From: Burkholderia sp. 9120
Lineage (GTDB): Bacteria > Pseudomonadota > Gammaproteobacteria > Burkholderiales > Burkholderiaceae
DNA: 64,000 bases
Direction of reading: 5' to 3'
Assembly: GCF_000745015.1 (NCBI RefSeq)
Contig: NZ_JQNA01000002.1
Location: 1,240,001-1,304,000 of the forward strand
Shown: positions 37,948 to 47,697 of the stretch, piece by piece
Layout: each line of letters begins with the position of its first letter
How positions within the stretch are numbered: position 1 is the first letter of the stretch
Notes under the pieces: generated by a model
Seen by the model: only the letters and a program-made list of their open reading frames with translations
The model's database searches: none
Told to the model about the DNA's origin: nothing
Translations under genes and position numbers: made by a program

Positions 37948-38424
37948 TCAGGAAACAACCTCTCGCCACAGCAACAGCTTCTGATCGAAAGACAGTGTCG
38001 CATTCGCCGGACTAGAAGAAGGCAGCACCAGCGTTTCATATCCCGCCTCGCCTATCACGCCGGCAAATCGCCCCGCCGTCTTGCCGTTGAAACACACCTT
38101 CTTCAGCAAGGGCGCATGCTCGCGCAGCGCATCGAAATCGTTCGGCTTCGCATTCCGGATCGCCGAATCGAGACTGCCTTCGCGATGGCACGCGGCAAGC
38201 ACGTCCCAGACACCGATCCCGTGCTTCAACACGAGCTTGAGACGTTCGTCATAAGCGAGCGTATGCAACTGAGGCTCGCCGAGCACCTCGCCCAGTAAGC
38301 GCCAGAACTGATTCCGCGGATGCGCGTAATACTGCGTCGCGACCAGCGACGCCTCGCCGGGAAAGCTGCCCAGAATCAGCGTATGGGTATTCGCCGCGAC
38401 GACGGGAGGAAAACCGCGCAGCAT
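37948..38424 (-). CDS. DNA-deoxyinosine (hypoxanthine) glycosylase, UDG superfamily
   Basis: 158 residues. It removes deaminated bases. The motif I region is LILGSFPGEASL, a likely active-site Asn is in YYAHPRNQFWRL, and the C-terminal motif II-like loop is VLPSSSPANATLSFDQK. Length and motifs fit the family 6 hypoxanthine-DNA glycosylases, related to Mug. Its ATG overlaps the ubiC stop by one base (TGATG), so translation is coupled to ubiC. Confidence 0.85.
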   Translation of the reverse strand: MLRGFPPVVAANTHTLILGSFPGEASLVATQYYAHPRNQFWRLLGEVLGEPQLHTLAYDERLKLVLKHGIGVWDVLAACHREGSLDSAIRNAKPNDFDALREHAPLLKKVCFNGKTAGRFAGVIGEAGYETLVLPSSSPANATLSFDQKLLLWREVVS

Positions 38425-39161
38425 CAGCGGCCTCGCTCATTGGATGGACGCGGCGCCGGCGGATCCTCTGACGGCACCTCCTTCGGCGCGTGCGCGCGTG
38501 AGACGGTGTGGTCGAGCGGTCGGCCGTGCTCGCGCACACGTGGATGCGCGGCGTGGGCCGTTAGGGCAGAGTTCGCGTCGTCAGCGTGGGAAGAAGCCGT
38601 CGCCGCGAGATGCGACCACAGTGCAGGCAGAAAGCATTCCGTCACCATCAGCGGCGCGCCGTGGCGTTCGAACACCGAGCGACGCGCGACCAGCGCATGC
38701 GGCGACGCCGTGGTCGCGGCAATTTCACGCGCCGCCAACCGGTACAACGGATGACGCTCGGTTAAACGCCGGCTCACCAGCGCCGAACGGGCGACGCTGC
38801 TGTCGCTATACAGCAGTTCGGCCAACGGCCGCGTGCGCAAACGCCGGGTGGCCTGCCACACGCCGACACTCGCGACGAGCGGCGTCACGCTATGCGCGGC
38901 GACGAACGGCACGCGGTCGACCGACAGCACCACTTCCCGAACCCACACCGGCGCGCGTGACGCGAGGCCGAGCGCGGCGTACTCGTCGGCCCATGGCAGC
39001 GCGACGCTTTCACGCGTCACACGCACCGCGACCGCACCGAGCGCACGCAGATGCGCGGTCAGTGAACCGCCGCGCGTCAGCCAGTCTTTCTGGGCGGCGC
39101 TGAAGCCGGGTAAAGGAGCAACGCGCCAGTGGGCGTCGGCGGCATCGAAACGGATAGGCAT
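38424..39161 (-). CDS. ubiC: Chorismate--pyruvate lyase
   Basis: 245 residues. It converts chorismate to 4-hydroxybenzoate, the first step of ubiquinone synthesis. UbiC features: [16 protein letters not shown], the central [22 protein letters not shown], and [23 protein letters not shown]. The last about 50 residues (after [11 protein letters not shown]) are low-complexity and exceed the roughly 165-190 residues usual for UbiC. It overlaps the glycosylase gene downstream by one base. Confidence 0.87.
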   Translation of the reverse strand: MPIRFDAADAHWRVAPLPGFSAAQKDWLTRGGSLTAHLRALGAVAVRVTRESVALPWADEYAALGLASRAPVWVREVVLSVDRVPFVAAHSVTPLVASVGVWQATRRLRTRPLAELLYSDSSVARSALVSRRLTERHPLYRLAAREIAATTASPHALVARRSVFERHGAPLMVTECFLPALWSHLAATASSHADDANSALTAHAAHPRVREHGRPLDHTVSRAHAPKEVPSEDPPAPRPSNERGR

Positions 39162-39264
39162 GGTGTCGGATTATAGCGGCGCTCAGCGAAGAGCTTGCGG
39201 CGGCCGCACCCGCTCGTTCAGCGGTGGTTTCCACCCACGCTTCGCGCCAAACTTTGCGCCACAC

Positions 39265-40632
39265 TCACCGGTTGCGGGCCGGCATCGCCTGCAAGCGGTT
39301 TTTGACCCGCTCGACCACCGGCGCCCAGTCCGCCGGCTGTGGCTGCCTGAACAGTTCGATCGAGTCGTACCAGGACTGCGTCTCCTCGCTGCCCCACGAC
39401 CAGTGCGACACATGGTCGAGCATTGCGAACACCGGGCAACCGAGCGCGCCGCCCAGGTGCAACGGCGCGCTGTCGATCGTCACCAGCGCATCGAGCACGC
39501 CGAGATGCGCCGCCACGTCGTCGAAGCCGCTTTCATAGGCCGCCGTCAGATCGCACACGCGATAGCCTTGCGCGAGCAGCGCCGCCGCGTCTTCGTGACG
39601 GCCAGGCGTGAGCGGGTAAAACACGACATCCGGCAGCGTCAGCAGCGGAGCAAGCGCGGCAAGCGGAATCGACCGCTTCGCATCGCGCCGATGCGTCGGA
39701 CTGCCGGACCACACCAGACCGACGTGACGCTTCGCATCCGGCGCGCAGGCGTGAAGCCGCTCGCGCCATGCGGCCATCTTCACGACATCGGCGTGCAGAT
39801 ACGGTGCGCCGCGTAGTTCGTCCGGCCGCAGATCGAGCGCGAGCGGCAAGCTCATCATCGGCAAGCCGTAGTCGGGCGTGCCGAGCGGGCCGTCCTCGAT
39901 CGACACGCAATCCGCGTAAAAACGCGCGAACAGCGGTTGCAAGGCGCGCCGCACGGCCAGCACCAGGCGGCCGCCTTCGGCGTGCACGCGTGCGGCCATT
40001 CGCGGGACGAAACGGACCATCTGGATATCGTCGCCGCTACCCTGCTCGCTATGCACGACGAGCGTTTTGCCCGCCAGCGATTCACCCCACCAACGCGGAC
40101 ACAGCGCGGCCATCACGGTGACGATGTTGTTGGGTTCACGGTCGGCGCGTGCGAGCCGCGCCTCGAAGCGCGGCCATCCGCTCGTCCACGCGCCGCGTCG
40201 CAATTCCAGATCGGCCAGATCGACGGCCGCCTCGACCGTCGACGGGTCGAGCGCCAGCGCCGCTCGCAACGCCGCTTCGCTGGCGTCATAACACGCCTGC
40301 TCGGCCAGATACATGCCGATCGCCGCCGACACATGCGGATTGCCGGGCGCGGCGCGATCGACGGCGCGCATGGTGGCTTCCGCTGCGGCCGCGTCGTTGC
40401 TTTGCCACTGCGCGTGACTGAGTTGCCAGGCCATTTCCGCATCCGCGGGATTGCGCGCGAGGCGCTCGCGGCAGAGGCGTTCGACCGTCGGCCAGGCGCG
40501 AATCTCGCGGAAGGCCAGCGCGAGTTGCAGCGGCAGCGCGGGGTCCAGCTCAGGGTTTAGCGCGTAGGCTCGCGCGAGCGTCGCGCGGCGCTCGGTCTGC
40601 GCGGAGGAGTTTGCCAGGGCGGAATCGTGCAT
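39265..40632 (-). CDS. TPR protein with glycosyltransferase family 9-like domain
   Basis: 455 residues. The N-terminal 160 residues are tetratricopeptide-like helical repeats (NPADAEMAWQLSHAQWQSNDAAAAEATMR; CYDASEAALRAALALDPSTVEAAVDLADLELRRG). The C-terminal part resembles GT9/heptosyltransferase folds: TLVVHSEQGSGDDIQMVRF, HVGLVWSGSPTHRRDAKRSIPL and VTIDSAPLHLGGALGCPVFAML. Such fusions are seen in protein or surface glycan modification; the acceptor is unknown. Upstream, 40633-40904 is an AT-rich 272-bp gap without a gene, probably holding promoters for both directions. Confidence 0.85.
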   Translation of the reverse strand: MHDSALANSSAQTERRATLARAYALNPELDPALPLQLALAFREIRAWPTVERLCRERLARNPADAEMAWQLSHAQWQSNDAAAAEATMRAVDRAAPGNPHVSAAIGMYLAEQACYDASEAALRAALALDPSTVEAAVDLADLELRRGAWTSGWPRFEARLARADREPNNIVTVMAALCPRWWGESLAGKTLVVHSEQGSGDDIQMVRFVPRMAARVHAEGGRLVLAVRRALQPLFARFYADCVSIEDGPLGTPDYGLPMMSLPLALDLRPDELRGAPYLHADVVKMAAWRERLHACAPDAKRHVGLVWSGSPTHRRDAKRSIPLAALAPLLTLPDVVFYPLTPGRHEDAAALLAQGYRVCDLTAAYESGFDDVAAHLGVLDALVTIDSAPLHLGGALGCPVFAMLDHVSHWSWGSEETQSWYDSIELFRQPQPADWAPVVERVKNRLQAMPARNR

Positions 40633-40904
40633 GGGAATTCACAGGAAGTCGCGACGCGCGAACGCGTCTTCGTTGAATAAGATCCGGCGCAAATGCGACC
40701 TAGAAGATTGCGATAAATCCTTCAGGCATCCGAATTTAGAATGCGGAAGAATAAGACAATCCCCCGTGATTACGTCTCATAAACCAATCTCAATTTATGG
40801 TCGTTGATTATGTTTAGTTAGTTACCCATACTTATTCGAGTCGACCAAACAGGCCATGCCTGTGCGGCCGACATAATCGATAACTAACACGCCAGGAGTC
40901 ACCC

Positions 40905-41174
40905 TTGAATACTGTCAACACGAAAGAAACGTCTGACCGAATCGCTCATCTGGCCGCGCTGGTTTTGCGGCGTTCGTCGGTTACGTTCATGGAGAAGGAA
41001 CTCGCCGGCTCGGCGCTCGCGCAGCATCACACGTCCAAGCAGACTAGCCAGAAGATCGGCAGTCTGGCGGCAAAGGTACTGGCCGACCATGCGTCCTGCC
41101 AGGAAGCCAAGGAACTGGCCGGCTGCGTGCTCTCGCAGGTCACGCATTTGAACGGCCCGGTTCCGGCCCGTTAA
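40905..41174 (+). CDS. Small protein with internal duplication, TTG start
   Basis: 89 residues; I do not recognise a named family. The start TTG at 40905 is set by a strong CAGGAGTCACCC seven bases before it, and no ATG is available upstream. Residues 13-40 and 51-78 are two copies of one 28-residue helical unit (IAHLAALVL...KELAGSALAQ and IGSLAAKVL...KELAGCVLSQ; 13 of 28 identical). No signal peptide. An AT-rich promoter region precedes it and a strong terminator follows, so it is expressed alone. A histone-like or stress protein is possible but unsupported. Confidence 0.75.
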   Translation: MNTVNTKETSDRIAHLAALVLRRSSVTFMEKELAGSALAQHHTSKQTSQKIGSLAAKVLADHASCQEAKELAGCVLSQVTHLNGPVPAR

Positions 41175-41220
41175 GTCTCGCGCTCACTAAGGCTCACGCC
41201 GCTGGTCGGGCGCAGCCAAA

Positions 41221-41252
41221 AAAAATGCGCTGCCAAAAGGCAGCGCATTTTT
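41221..41252. terminator. Bidirectional terminator
   Basis: AAAAATGCGCTGCC and GGCAGCGCATTTTT form a perfect 14-bp stem around AAAA. It ends both the small-protein gene and htpG. Confidence 0.93.
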
Positions 41253-41290
41253 CACCTCCCAGCGTCAACTAGACGCCAGTTACATCGCAC

Positions 41291-43189
41291 TCACTGCGCA
41301 CGCGCCAGCAACAACGCGTTGGTGCGCTTCACGAAGCTCGCCGGATCTTCCAGCGATCCACCTTCGGCCAGCATGGCCTGATCGAACAGCAGGTGGCACC
41401 AGTCGTCGAAGTTCGCGCTGTCCGCGTGCAAGCCCTTCACCAGCGCGTGTTCCGGATTCACTTCGAGAATCGGATGGAACGACGGCGCGTCCTGGCCTGC
41501 GGCCTTCAGCATGCGTTGCAGATAACCGCTCATTTCACCGTCGTCGGCCACGAGGCAGGACGGCGAATCGGTCAGGCGGAACGTGAGACGCACGTCTTTC
41601 GCCTTGTCCTTCAGCGCTTCCTTCATCTTCTCGACGAGCGGCTTGAACTCTTCGCCGACCTTCTCCTGCGCCTGCTTTTCTTCATCGTTCAGCGCGCCCA
41701 GATCGAGATCGCCGCGCGCCACGCTTTGCAGCGGCTTGCCGTCGAATTCGTTCAGGAACGACAGCATCCATTCGTCGACGCGATCGGTCAGCAGCAGCAC
41801 TTCCACGCCCTTCTTGCGGAACACTTCGAGATGCGGGCTGTGGGTCGCGGCCAGCCAGGTATCGGCGGTCACGTAGTAGATCTTGGTTTGCTCGGGCTTC
41901 ATTCGCGCGACGTAGTCCGCCAGCGAAACGGTTTGCTCCGCCGTGTCCGTATGCGTCGACGCAAAGCGCACGAGCTTCGCGATCCGCTCGCGATTGGCGA
42001 AGTCTTCGCCGATACCTTCCTTCAGCACCTGGCCGAATTCTTTCCAGAAACCGGCGTACTTGGCGCGCTCGGCTTCGTCTTCCGAATTGGCCAGCTCTTC
42101 GAGCATGGACAGCGAACGCTTGATCACGCCTTCGCGAATCGTCTTGACGTCGCGGCTTTCCTGCAGGATTTCGCGCGACACGTTCAGCGGCAGATCGCTC
42201 GAATCGACCACGCCCTTCACGAAGCGCAGATAGCCCGGCAGCAGTTGCTCGGCTTCGTCCATGATGAACACGCGCTTCACGTACAGCTTCAGCCCGCCGC
42301 GGTTGTCGCGGTTGAACATGTCGAACGGCGCGTGGGTCGGCACGTACAGCAGTTGCGTGTACTCGCTGCGGCCCTCGACGCGGTTATGCGTCCAGATCAG
42401 CGGGTCCTGATGGTCATGCGCGAGGTGCTGATAGAACTGCTTGTACTGCTCTTCGGTGATCTCGTTCTTCGAACGGGTCCACAGCGCGCTGGCCTGATTG
42501 ACGGTCTCGTCTTCGTCTTTCGTGACCATCTCGCTCTTTTCCGCGTCCCACTCTTCCTTGTGCATCAGGATCGGCAGCGCAACGTGGTCCGAGTACTTCT
42601 GAATGATCGCCTTCAGACGATGCGACGACAGCAGCTCGTCTTCTTCGGCACGCAGATGCAGCGTGATGGTCGTGCCGCGCGCGGCGCGCTCGATGCTCTC
42701 GACCGCGAAATCGCCCTCGCCCGCGCTTTCCCAGCGCACCGCGTCCGACGCCGGCAAACCGGCACGGCGCGTTTCGACGGTGATCTTGTCGGCGACGATA
42801 AAGCCCGAATAAAAGCCCACGCCGAACTGGCCGATCAGCGCCGCGTCTTTCTGCTGGTCGCCGGAAAGCTTGCCGAAGAATTCCTTCGTGCCCGAGCGGG
42901 CGATCGTGCCAAGGTTGGCGATCGCTTCGTCGCGGCTCATGCCGATGCCGTTGTCGTCGATCGTGACAGTGCGGGCGGCCTTGTCGAACGCCACGCGAAT
43001 CCGCAGATTCGAATCGCCTTCGTACAACGCGCTGTTTTCGATCGCTTCGAAGCGCAGCTTGTCGGCCGCGTCGGACGCGTTCGAAATCAGCTCGCGCAGG
43101 AAAATTTCCTTGTTGCTGTACAGCGAATGGATCATCAGGTGCAGAAGCTGTTTCACTTCTGCCTGAAAGCTCATGGTTTCTTGTGCCAT
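41291..43189 (-). CDS. htpG: Molecular chaperone HtpG (Hsp90)
   Basis: 632 residues, full length. ATP-binding N domain: [41 protein letters not shown] and [15 protein letters not shown]. Middle domain: the catalytic Arg region [21 protein letters not shown]-terminal dimerisation domain: [29 protein letters not shown] precedes the ATG at 43189. Its own heat-shock-type promoter lies 180-210 bp upstream, overlapping the end of the MocR gene. Confidence 0.98.
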   Translation of the reverse strand: MAQETMSFQAEVKQLLHLMIHSLYSNKEIFLRELISNASDAADKLRFEAIENSALYEGDSNLRIRVAFDKAARTVTIDDNGIGMSRDEAIANLGTIARSGTKEFFGKLSGDQQKDAALIGQFGVGFYSGFIVADKITVETRRAGLPASDAVRWESAGEGDFAVESIERAARGTTITLHLRAEEDELLSSHRLKAIIQKYSDHVALPILMHKEEWDAEKSEMVTKDEDETVNQASALWTRSKNEITEEQYKQFYQHLAHDHQDPLIWTHNRVEGRSEYTQLLYVPTHAPFDMFNRDNRGGLKLYVKRVFIMDEAEQLLPGYLRFVKGVVDSSDLPLNVSREILQESRDVKTIREGVIKRSLSMLEELANSEDEAERAKYAGFWKEFGQVLKEGIGEDFANRERIAKLVRFASTHTDTAEQTVSLADYVARMKPEQTKIYYVTADTWLAATHSPHLEVFRKKGVEVLLLTDRVDEWMLSFLNEFDGKPLQSVARGDLDLGALNDEEKQAQEKVGEEFKPLVEKMKEALKDKAKDVRLTFRLTDSPSCLVADDGEMSGYLQRMLKAAGQDAPSFHPILEVNPEHALVKGLHADSANFDDWCHLLFDQAMLAEGGSLEDPASFVKRTNALLLARAQ

Positions 43190-43370
43190 GGTCGGACTTC
43201 CTCTCTGTTGCGAATGGGATTCAAATCAGGGTAAAGCGGGACGCCTGGCGCGGCCGGTGCGGGCTGTGCGGCCTTTGCAACTGGCCGCGCAGCGCCGGCG
43301 GTCGGTGCGCCGAGTCGGTCCGTCGGTGCGTCAATTCGGCGGCTACCGGGCGGCTACCGGATTGCCCGCG

Positions 43371-43400
43371 TATTTTGGGGCAAGCTCGCGCGGTTTCAAG
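43371..43400 (-). promoter_or_regulatory. htpG: Sigma-32-type heat-shock promoter of htpG
   Basis: On the minus strand CTTGAAA (43400-43394) is followed after 13 bases by CCCCAAAATA (43380-43371), a close match to the RpoH consensus (CTTGAAA, 11-16 bases, CCCCATNT). The -35 element overlaps the last codons of the MocR gene. The expected transcript would carry a leader of about 175 bases (43190 to about 43365), otherwise without features. Confidence 0.82.
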
Positions 43401-44850
43401 AGGCGCGGCGTGCGACTCCGTCAAGATAGCGGGACAGAAACGTCGCCAGTTCCGGATCGCCGCAGTTGGCGATATTGAAGCGCATCCAGGTGGTCGGCGA
43501 CTGCTGCGGCGAGAACAGGCTGCCGGGCGTCAGCAGAAAGCCGGCTTCGTGACCGGCGGCGGCCAACGCGCCGGCGTCGACGCCGGTATCGGCCCACAGG
43601 AACATGCCGGCCGCGGGCGTCAGGAACAGCTTCAGGCCGGTCTTTTCCAGCATCCGCACGGATTTTTCGCGCACGCCGTCGAGCCGCACGCGCAGCCGCT
43701 CGACATGCCGCCGGTAATGGCCCTCGGTCAGAATCTTGTACAGCACGCGCTCGTTCAGTTCCGGGCTGGTCATGCCGACCAGCATCTTCTGATCGCTGAC
43801 CGCCCGCGCCACGTCCGGCGCGCACGCAATAAAGCCGACGCGCAGATTCGGCGCGAGCGTCTTCGAAAAGCTGCCGAGGTAGATCACCCGCTTCAACTGA
43901 TCGAGGCTCGCGAGCCGCGTGCCCGGATAGCTTGGCGGACACAGGTCGCCGTAAATATCGTCCTCGACGACGATGAAGTCGTAGGCCTCGGCGAGCCGCA
44001 GAATGCGGAACGCCTGGGCCGCCGTCAGCGACGTGCCGGTCGGGTTCTGCAGCACCGAGTTGATCACCAGCATCTTGGGCCGCCATGTCTCGACCAGCGC
44101 TTCGAGCGCGTCGAGGTCCGGGCCGTCCGGCGTGTACGGCATGCCGACCAGCCGCGCGCCCTGCGACACGAAGCGCCCGAACATCTGAAACCACGCCGGA
44201 TCGCCGACGATCACCGCATCGCCCGGTTTCACGTAGATGCGCGAGATCAGGTCGATGGCCTGCGTGACGCCGGACACCATCACGATCTGGTCCGGCGAGG
44301 CGCCGATTTCCAGCTCCTCGAGCCGCGTCTGCAACTGCTGGCGCAGCGGCAGAAAGCCCTGTGGCGTGCCGATGCCGAGCATCTGCGCGCCGCTTTGCCG
44401 GCCGAGCGTGCGTAACGCATTGGTGATCAGGTCGCCGTCGAGCCAGCGCACCGGCAGATAACCGAGACCCGGACTGCGCTCCGAGCGCGCGCCGGTATGC
44501 AGCATGTTGCGCAGCAGCCAGACCACGTCGAGCGCGGCCGGCTCGGGCGTCGCGATGCTCGGCGCGCGCGTCTCGACCAGCGCCACGCCGCTCAGACGCT
44601 CGCGCACATAAAAGCCGGAACCGCGCCGCGACTCCAGATAGCCTTGCGCGACCAGCCGCTCGTAGGCCTCGACCACCGTGAAGCGCGACACGCCTTTGTC
44701 CAACGCGAGCTTGCGGATCGACGGCATGCGCATGCCGGGACGAAACACCCGTTCCTCGATGCGGCGGCGGGCCCACTGCACAAGCTGTTCGACCAGCGTC
44801 ATCGAGGTGGTGTCGTGCGGCGTGGGAATCTGGGCAAGCGGGACGGACAT
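43396..44850 (-). CDS. MocR-type regulator (GntR helix-turn-helix plus aminotransferase domain)
   Basis: 484 residues. The N-terminal GntR winged helix is FRPGMRMPSIRKLALDKGVSRFTVVEAYERLVAQGYLE. A fold-type I aminotransferase domain follows, with the PLP lysine in IYLGSFSKTLAPNLRVGF and VVEDDIYGDL. MocR proteins sense PLP or an amino-acid adduct and usually control a neighbouring divergent operon. Here the divergent operon is VOC protein, aminotransferase and RidA. The start MSVPLAQIPT at 44850 is at the normal distance from the helix-turn-helix. Three direct repeats lie 26-60 bp upstream. Confidence 0.92.
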   Translation of the reverse strand: MSVPLAQIPTPHDTTSMTLVEQLVQWARRRIEERVFRPGMRMPSIRKLALDKGVSRFTVVEAYERLVAQGYLESRRGSGFYVRERLSGVALVETRAPSIATPEPAALDVVWLLRNMLHTGARSERSPGLGYLPVRWLDGDLITNALRTLGRQSGAQMLGIGTPQGFLPLRQQLQTRLEELEIGASPDQIVMVSGVTQAIDLISRIYVKPGDAVIVGDPAWFQMFGRFVSQGARLVGMPYTPDGPDLDALEALVETWRPKMLVINSVLQNPTGTSLTAAQAFRILRLAEAYDFIVVEDDIYGDLCPPSYPGTRLASLDQLKRVIYLGSFSKTLAPNLRVGFIACAPDVARAVSDQKMLVGMTSPELNERVLYKILTEGHYRRHVERLRVRLDGVREKSVRMLEKTGLKLFLTPAAGMFLWADTGVDAGALAAAGHEAGFLLTPGSLFSPQQSPTTWMRFNIANCGDPELATFLSRYLDGVARRAS

Positions 44851-44875
44851 GACAGGCTCCAACTGTTCCCCGAGC

Positions 44876-44910
44876 GGACGTCGTACGGGACGTCGCTCAG
44901 GACGTCGTAC
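44876..44910. promoter_or_regulatory. Three 12-bp-spaced direct repeats, candidate MocR operator
   Basis: GGACGTCGTAC, GGACGTCGCTC and GGACGTCGTAC start at 44876, 44888 and 44900, one base apart. MocR-family regulators such as PdxR bind direct repeats near their own promoter. The remainder of the 332-bp divergent gap (44851-45182) shows no gene. Confidence 0.6.
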
Positions 44911-45182
44911 AGGCGTACTGGAAAGTATCGAATCGATTGTACCGTTACTGTGCCGGTCGTCGCCGCTACATTTTGAGAGAAGCAACGGGACAACGCGACC
45001 CGGCCGCGACGGGACGAACGTCCCACCGGCCGCCAGCGATCCGGCAAGACCCGCCGAAAACACCCCGCGCATGGCCCGCCGATCCGGCAAACGGTTATGC
45101 TTACGGCCCCGGCAGCGCAGCCGCTCACCCTGGCGCGCGCCGGCCGGCCGCAGACAACCCGTTTTCCGTTTCCCGATCCGTC

Positions 45183-45872
45183 ATGACCGCCCATACGCTT
45201 CGTCTCGACCACCTCGTGATTTCCGCCCGTACCCTCGACGAGGGCACGCAGTACGTCGCCGATACGCTTGGCGTCGCCCCGGCCGGCGGCGGCGCGCATC
45301 CGCTGATGCGGACCCACAACCGTCTGCTGAACCTGTGGGGCGGCGTGTATCTGGAAGTGATCGCAATCGATCCGCAGGCCGCCGCACCGGCCGACGGCAA
45401 TACGCCGCGCGCCCGCCTGTTCGCGCTCGACGATCCGGCCACCCAGGCCCGGCTCGAAAGCGGGCCGTATCTGTCGCACTGGGTCGCGCGGGTCGACCGG
45501 CCGAAGCGGCTGTCGGCGTGGCAAACGCAGTATCCGCAGCGCATCGCGCCGATCGTGCCGATGACACGCGGCGATTTCACATGGGGCCTGTCAGTCCTCG
45601 ACGACGGCGCATTCCCCAGTTGGCAAGACGTTGGCGACGGTGTGCTGCCCTCGCTGATTCAATGGGACTCGGCGCACCATCCATCCGCGTTCCTGCCGGA
45701 CTCGGGCATTGCGCTGAAAGCCTTGAAAGGCGCGCATCCGCAAGCCGACGCCATCGCGGCGCAGTTGCAATGGCTCGGCGCCGCGCATCTGATCGCATTG
45801 CAGCCGACCGAGGGCGCCGCGGCGCTCGTCGCCGAGTTCGATACGCCCGACGGTCTACGGACCCTTAATTAA
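45183..45872 (+). CDS. VOC-superfamily protein (Glyoxalase_3-like)
   Basis: 229 residues from MTAHTLRLDHLVISARTLDEG. A first glyoxalase module is followed by a longer, less conserved half (LSVLDDGAFPSWQDVGDGVLPSLIQWDS), the arrangement of Glyoxalase_3 proteins. The reaction is unknown. It is the first plus-strand gene after the divergent MocR regulator and is followed 77 bp later by the aminotransferase. An in-frame extension upstream is rejected because it is Arg/Pro-rich and unlike a protein start. Confidence 0.82.
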   Translation: MTAHTLRLDHLVISARTLDEGTQYVADTLGVAPAGGGAHPLMRTHNRLLNLWGGVYLEVIAIDPQAAAPADGNTPRARLFALDDPATQARLESGPYLSHWVARVDRPKRLSAWQTQYPQRIAPIVPMTRGDFTWGLSVLDDGAFPSWQDVGDGVLPSLIQWDSAHHPSAFLPDSGIALKALKGAHPQADAIAAQLQWLGAAHLIALQPTEGAAALVAEFDTPDGLRTLN

Positions 45873-45949
45873 AGCAGCGCGCGCGGGTCGCCGACTCGCG
45901 CGATAATTGAAGTTTTGACCGGTTCCACCAATACCAGCAGAGGAAGACC

Positions 45950-47146
45950 ATGGACCAAAGCGACTTGAAAGCCCCCACGTGGCAACTATCCGAACGCGCA
46001 CGCAAGCTCACGAGCTCGGCGATTCGCGAGATTCTGAAAGTCACGGAACGGCCCGAAGTCATTTCGTTCGCGGGCGGCCTGCCCTCGCCGGCCACCTTCC
46101 CGGCTGAACGCATGCGCGAAGCATCGGACCGCATTCTGCGCGACTCGCCCGCCGCGGCGCTGCAATACAGCGCGACCGAAGGCTATCTGCCGCTGCGTGA
46201 ATGGGTGGCGAAGCGCTATTCGGTGAACGGCGCGCAGATCCGTCCCAGCCAGGTGCTGATCACCACCGGTTCGCAACAGGCGCTCGACCTGCTCGGCAAA
46301 GTGCTGATCTGTCCGGACAGCCCGGTGCTGGTCGAAACGCCCACGTACCTCGGCGCGCTGCAATCGTTCTCGATGTACGAGCCGCGCTACGTTCAAATGC
46401 CGACCGACGAACAAGGCCTGATTCCCGAAGCCCTCACGCCCGAGCTGACGGCCGGCGCGCGCCTGTTGTACGCGCAACCGAATTTCCAGAATCCGACCGG
46501 CCGCCGTCTGCCGGTCGAGCGCCGCCGCGCGCTCGCCGAGTTCGCGAAGACCGCACCGTTCCCGGTGATCGAAGACGACCCGTACGGCGCGCTCGACTAC
46601 GCCGGCGAGCCGTTGCCCACCATGCTCTCCATGGCGCCGGACCATATTGTCCACCTCGGTTCGTTCTCGAAGGTGCTGGCGCCGGGCCTGCGGGTCGGCT
46701 ACATCATCGCGCCCGAAGAACTCATCTTCAAACTGGTGCAGGCCAAGCAGGCCACCGACTTGCACACGCCGAGCTTCACGCAGCGCATCGTGTACGAAGT
46801 GATCAAGGACGGTTTCCTCGACACACACGTGCCGACCATCCGCGAGCTGTATCGCAATCAGTGCGAAGCCATGCTGGCCGCGCTCGAACGCTATATGCCC
46901 GAAGGCGTGAGCTGGAACCGTCCGGAAGGCGGCATGTTCGTGTGGGTCGATCTGCCCGCGCAGATCGACAGCATGAAACTGCTCGAAGAAGCCGTCGCGC
47001 AAAATGTCGCGTTCGTGCCGGGCGGACCGTTCTTCGCGAACGAGGCGCAACACAACACGCTGCGTCTGTCGTTCGTCACGGTGCCGCCGGCCAAGATCGA
47101 CGAAGGCATGGCGCGTCTCGGTGCACTGATCCGCGCGAAGATTTAA
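45950..47146 (+). CDS. PLP-dependent aminotransferase (2-aminoadipate/branched-chain type, class I)
   Basis: 398 residues. PLP lysine in HLGSFSKVLAPGLRVGYI, the substrate and PLP contacts in YAQPNFQNPTGRRLPVERR and VIEDDPYGALDY, and an N-terminal EVISFAGGLPSPATFP typical of LysN/2-aminoadipate transaminases. It moves an amino group from an amino acid to a 2-oxoacid. CAGAGGAAGACC is a good ribosome site. It lies in the unit VOC, aminotransferase, ridA. A neighbouring RidA protein could clear the reactive enamines such enzymes release. Confidence 0.9.
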   Translation: MDQSDLKAPTWQLSERARKLTSSAIREILKVTERPEVISFAGGLPSPATFPAERMREASDRILRDSPAAALQYSATEGYLPLREWVAKRYSVNGAQIRPSQVLITTGSQQALDLLGKVLICPDSPVLVETPTYLGALQSFSMYEPRYVQMPTDEQGLIPEALTPELTAGARLLYAQPNFQNPTGRRLPVERRRALAEFAKTAPFPVIEDDPYGALDYAGEPLPTMLSMAPDHIVHLGSFSKVLAPGLRVGYIIAPEELIFKLVQAKQATDLHTPSFTQRIVYEVIKDGFLDTHVPTIRELYRNQCEAMLAALERYMPEGVSWNRPEGGMFVWVDLPAQIDSMKLLEEAVAQNVAFVPGGPFFANEAQHNTLRLSFVTVPPAKIDEGMARLGALIRAKI

Positions 47147-47215
47147 ACGCAGCCTGCTTGCGCGCATAGCGCCCAGCACGCCTCACCGAATTCCATCACT
47201 GACCAAGGACGCAAC

Positions 47216-47680
47216 ATGGCTCAAACCAATGTGTACGACAAGCTCAAGGAACTGGGCATCGAACTGCCGACCGCCGGTGCGCCGGCCGCCGCTTATGTAA
47301 TGAGCGCGCAAAGCGGTAACACGGTGTACCTGTCGGGTCACATCGCGAAGAAAGACGGCAAGGTGTGGACCGGCAAGCTCGGCGCCAACCTCACGACGGA
47401 AGAAGGCAAGGCCGCGGCGCGTTCCATCGCTATCGACCTGCTCGCTACGTTGCACACGCACGTCGGCGATCTGAACCGCGTCACGCGCATCGTCAAGCTG
47501 ATGAGCCTCGTCAACTCGACGCTCGAATTCACCGAACAGCATCTGGTCACCAACGGCGCGTCCGAACTGGTCGCCGACGTGTTCGGCGAGCGCGGCAAGC
47601 ATGCGCGCTCTGCGTTCGGCGTTGCGCAGATTCCGCTCGGCGCGTGCGTCGAGATCGAGATGATTGCCGAAGTCGAGTAA
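47216..47680 (+). CDS. RidA/YjgF-family protein
   Basis: 154 residues. RidA enzymes hydrolyse enamine/imine intermediates from PLP enzymes. This one has the longer form with an N-terminal YDKLKELGIELP, then VYLSGHIAKKDGKV, and the conserved arginine in GKHARSAFGVAQIPLGACVEIE. It lies 69 bp after the aminotransferase and ends before a strong terminator, so it is the last gene of that unit. CAAGGACGCAAC precedes the ATG. Confidence 0.9.
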   Translation: MAQTNVYDKLKELGIELPTAGAPAAAYVMSAQSGNTVYLSGHIAKKDGKVWTGKLGANLTTEEGKAAARSIAIDLLATLHTHVGDLNRVTRIVKLMSLVNSTLEFTEQHLVTNGASELVADVFGERGKHARSAFGVAQIPLGACVEIEMIAEVE

Positions 47681-47697
47681 GGCTGCGTAACGGTAAC

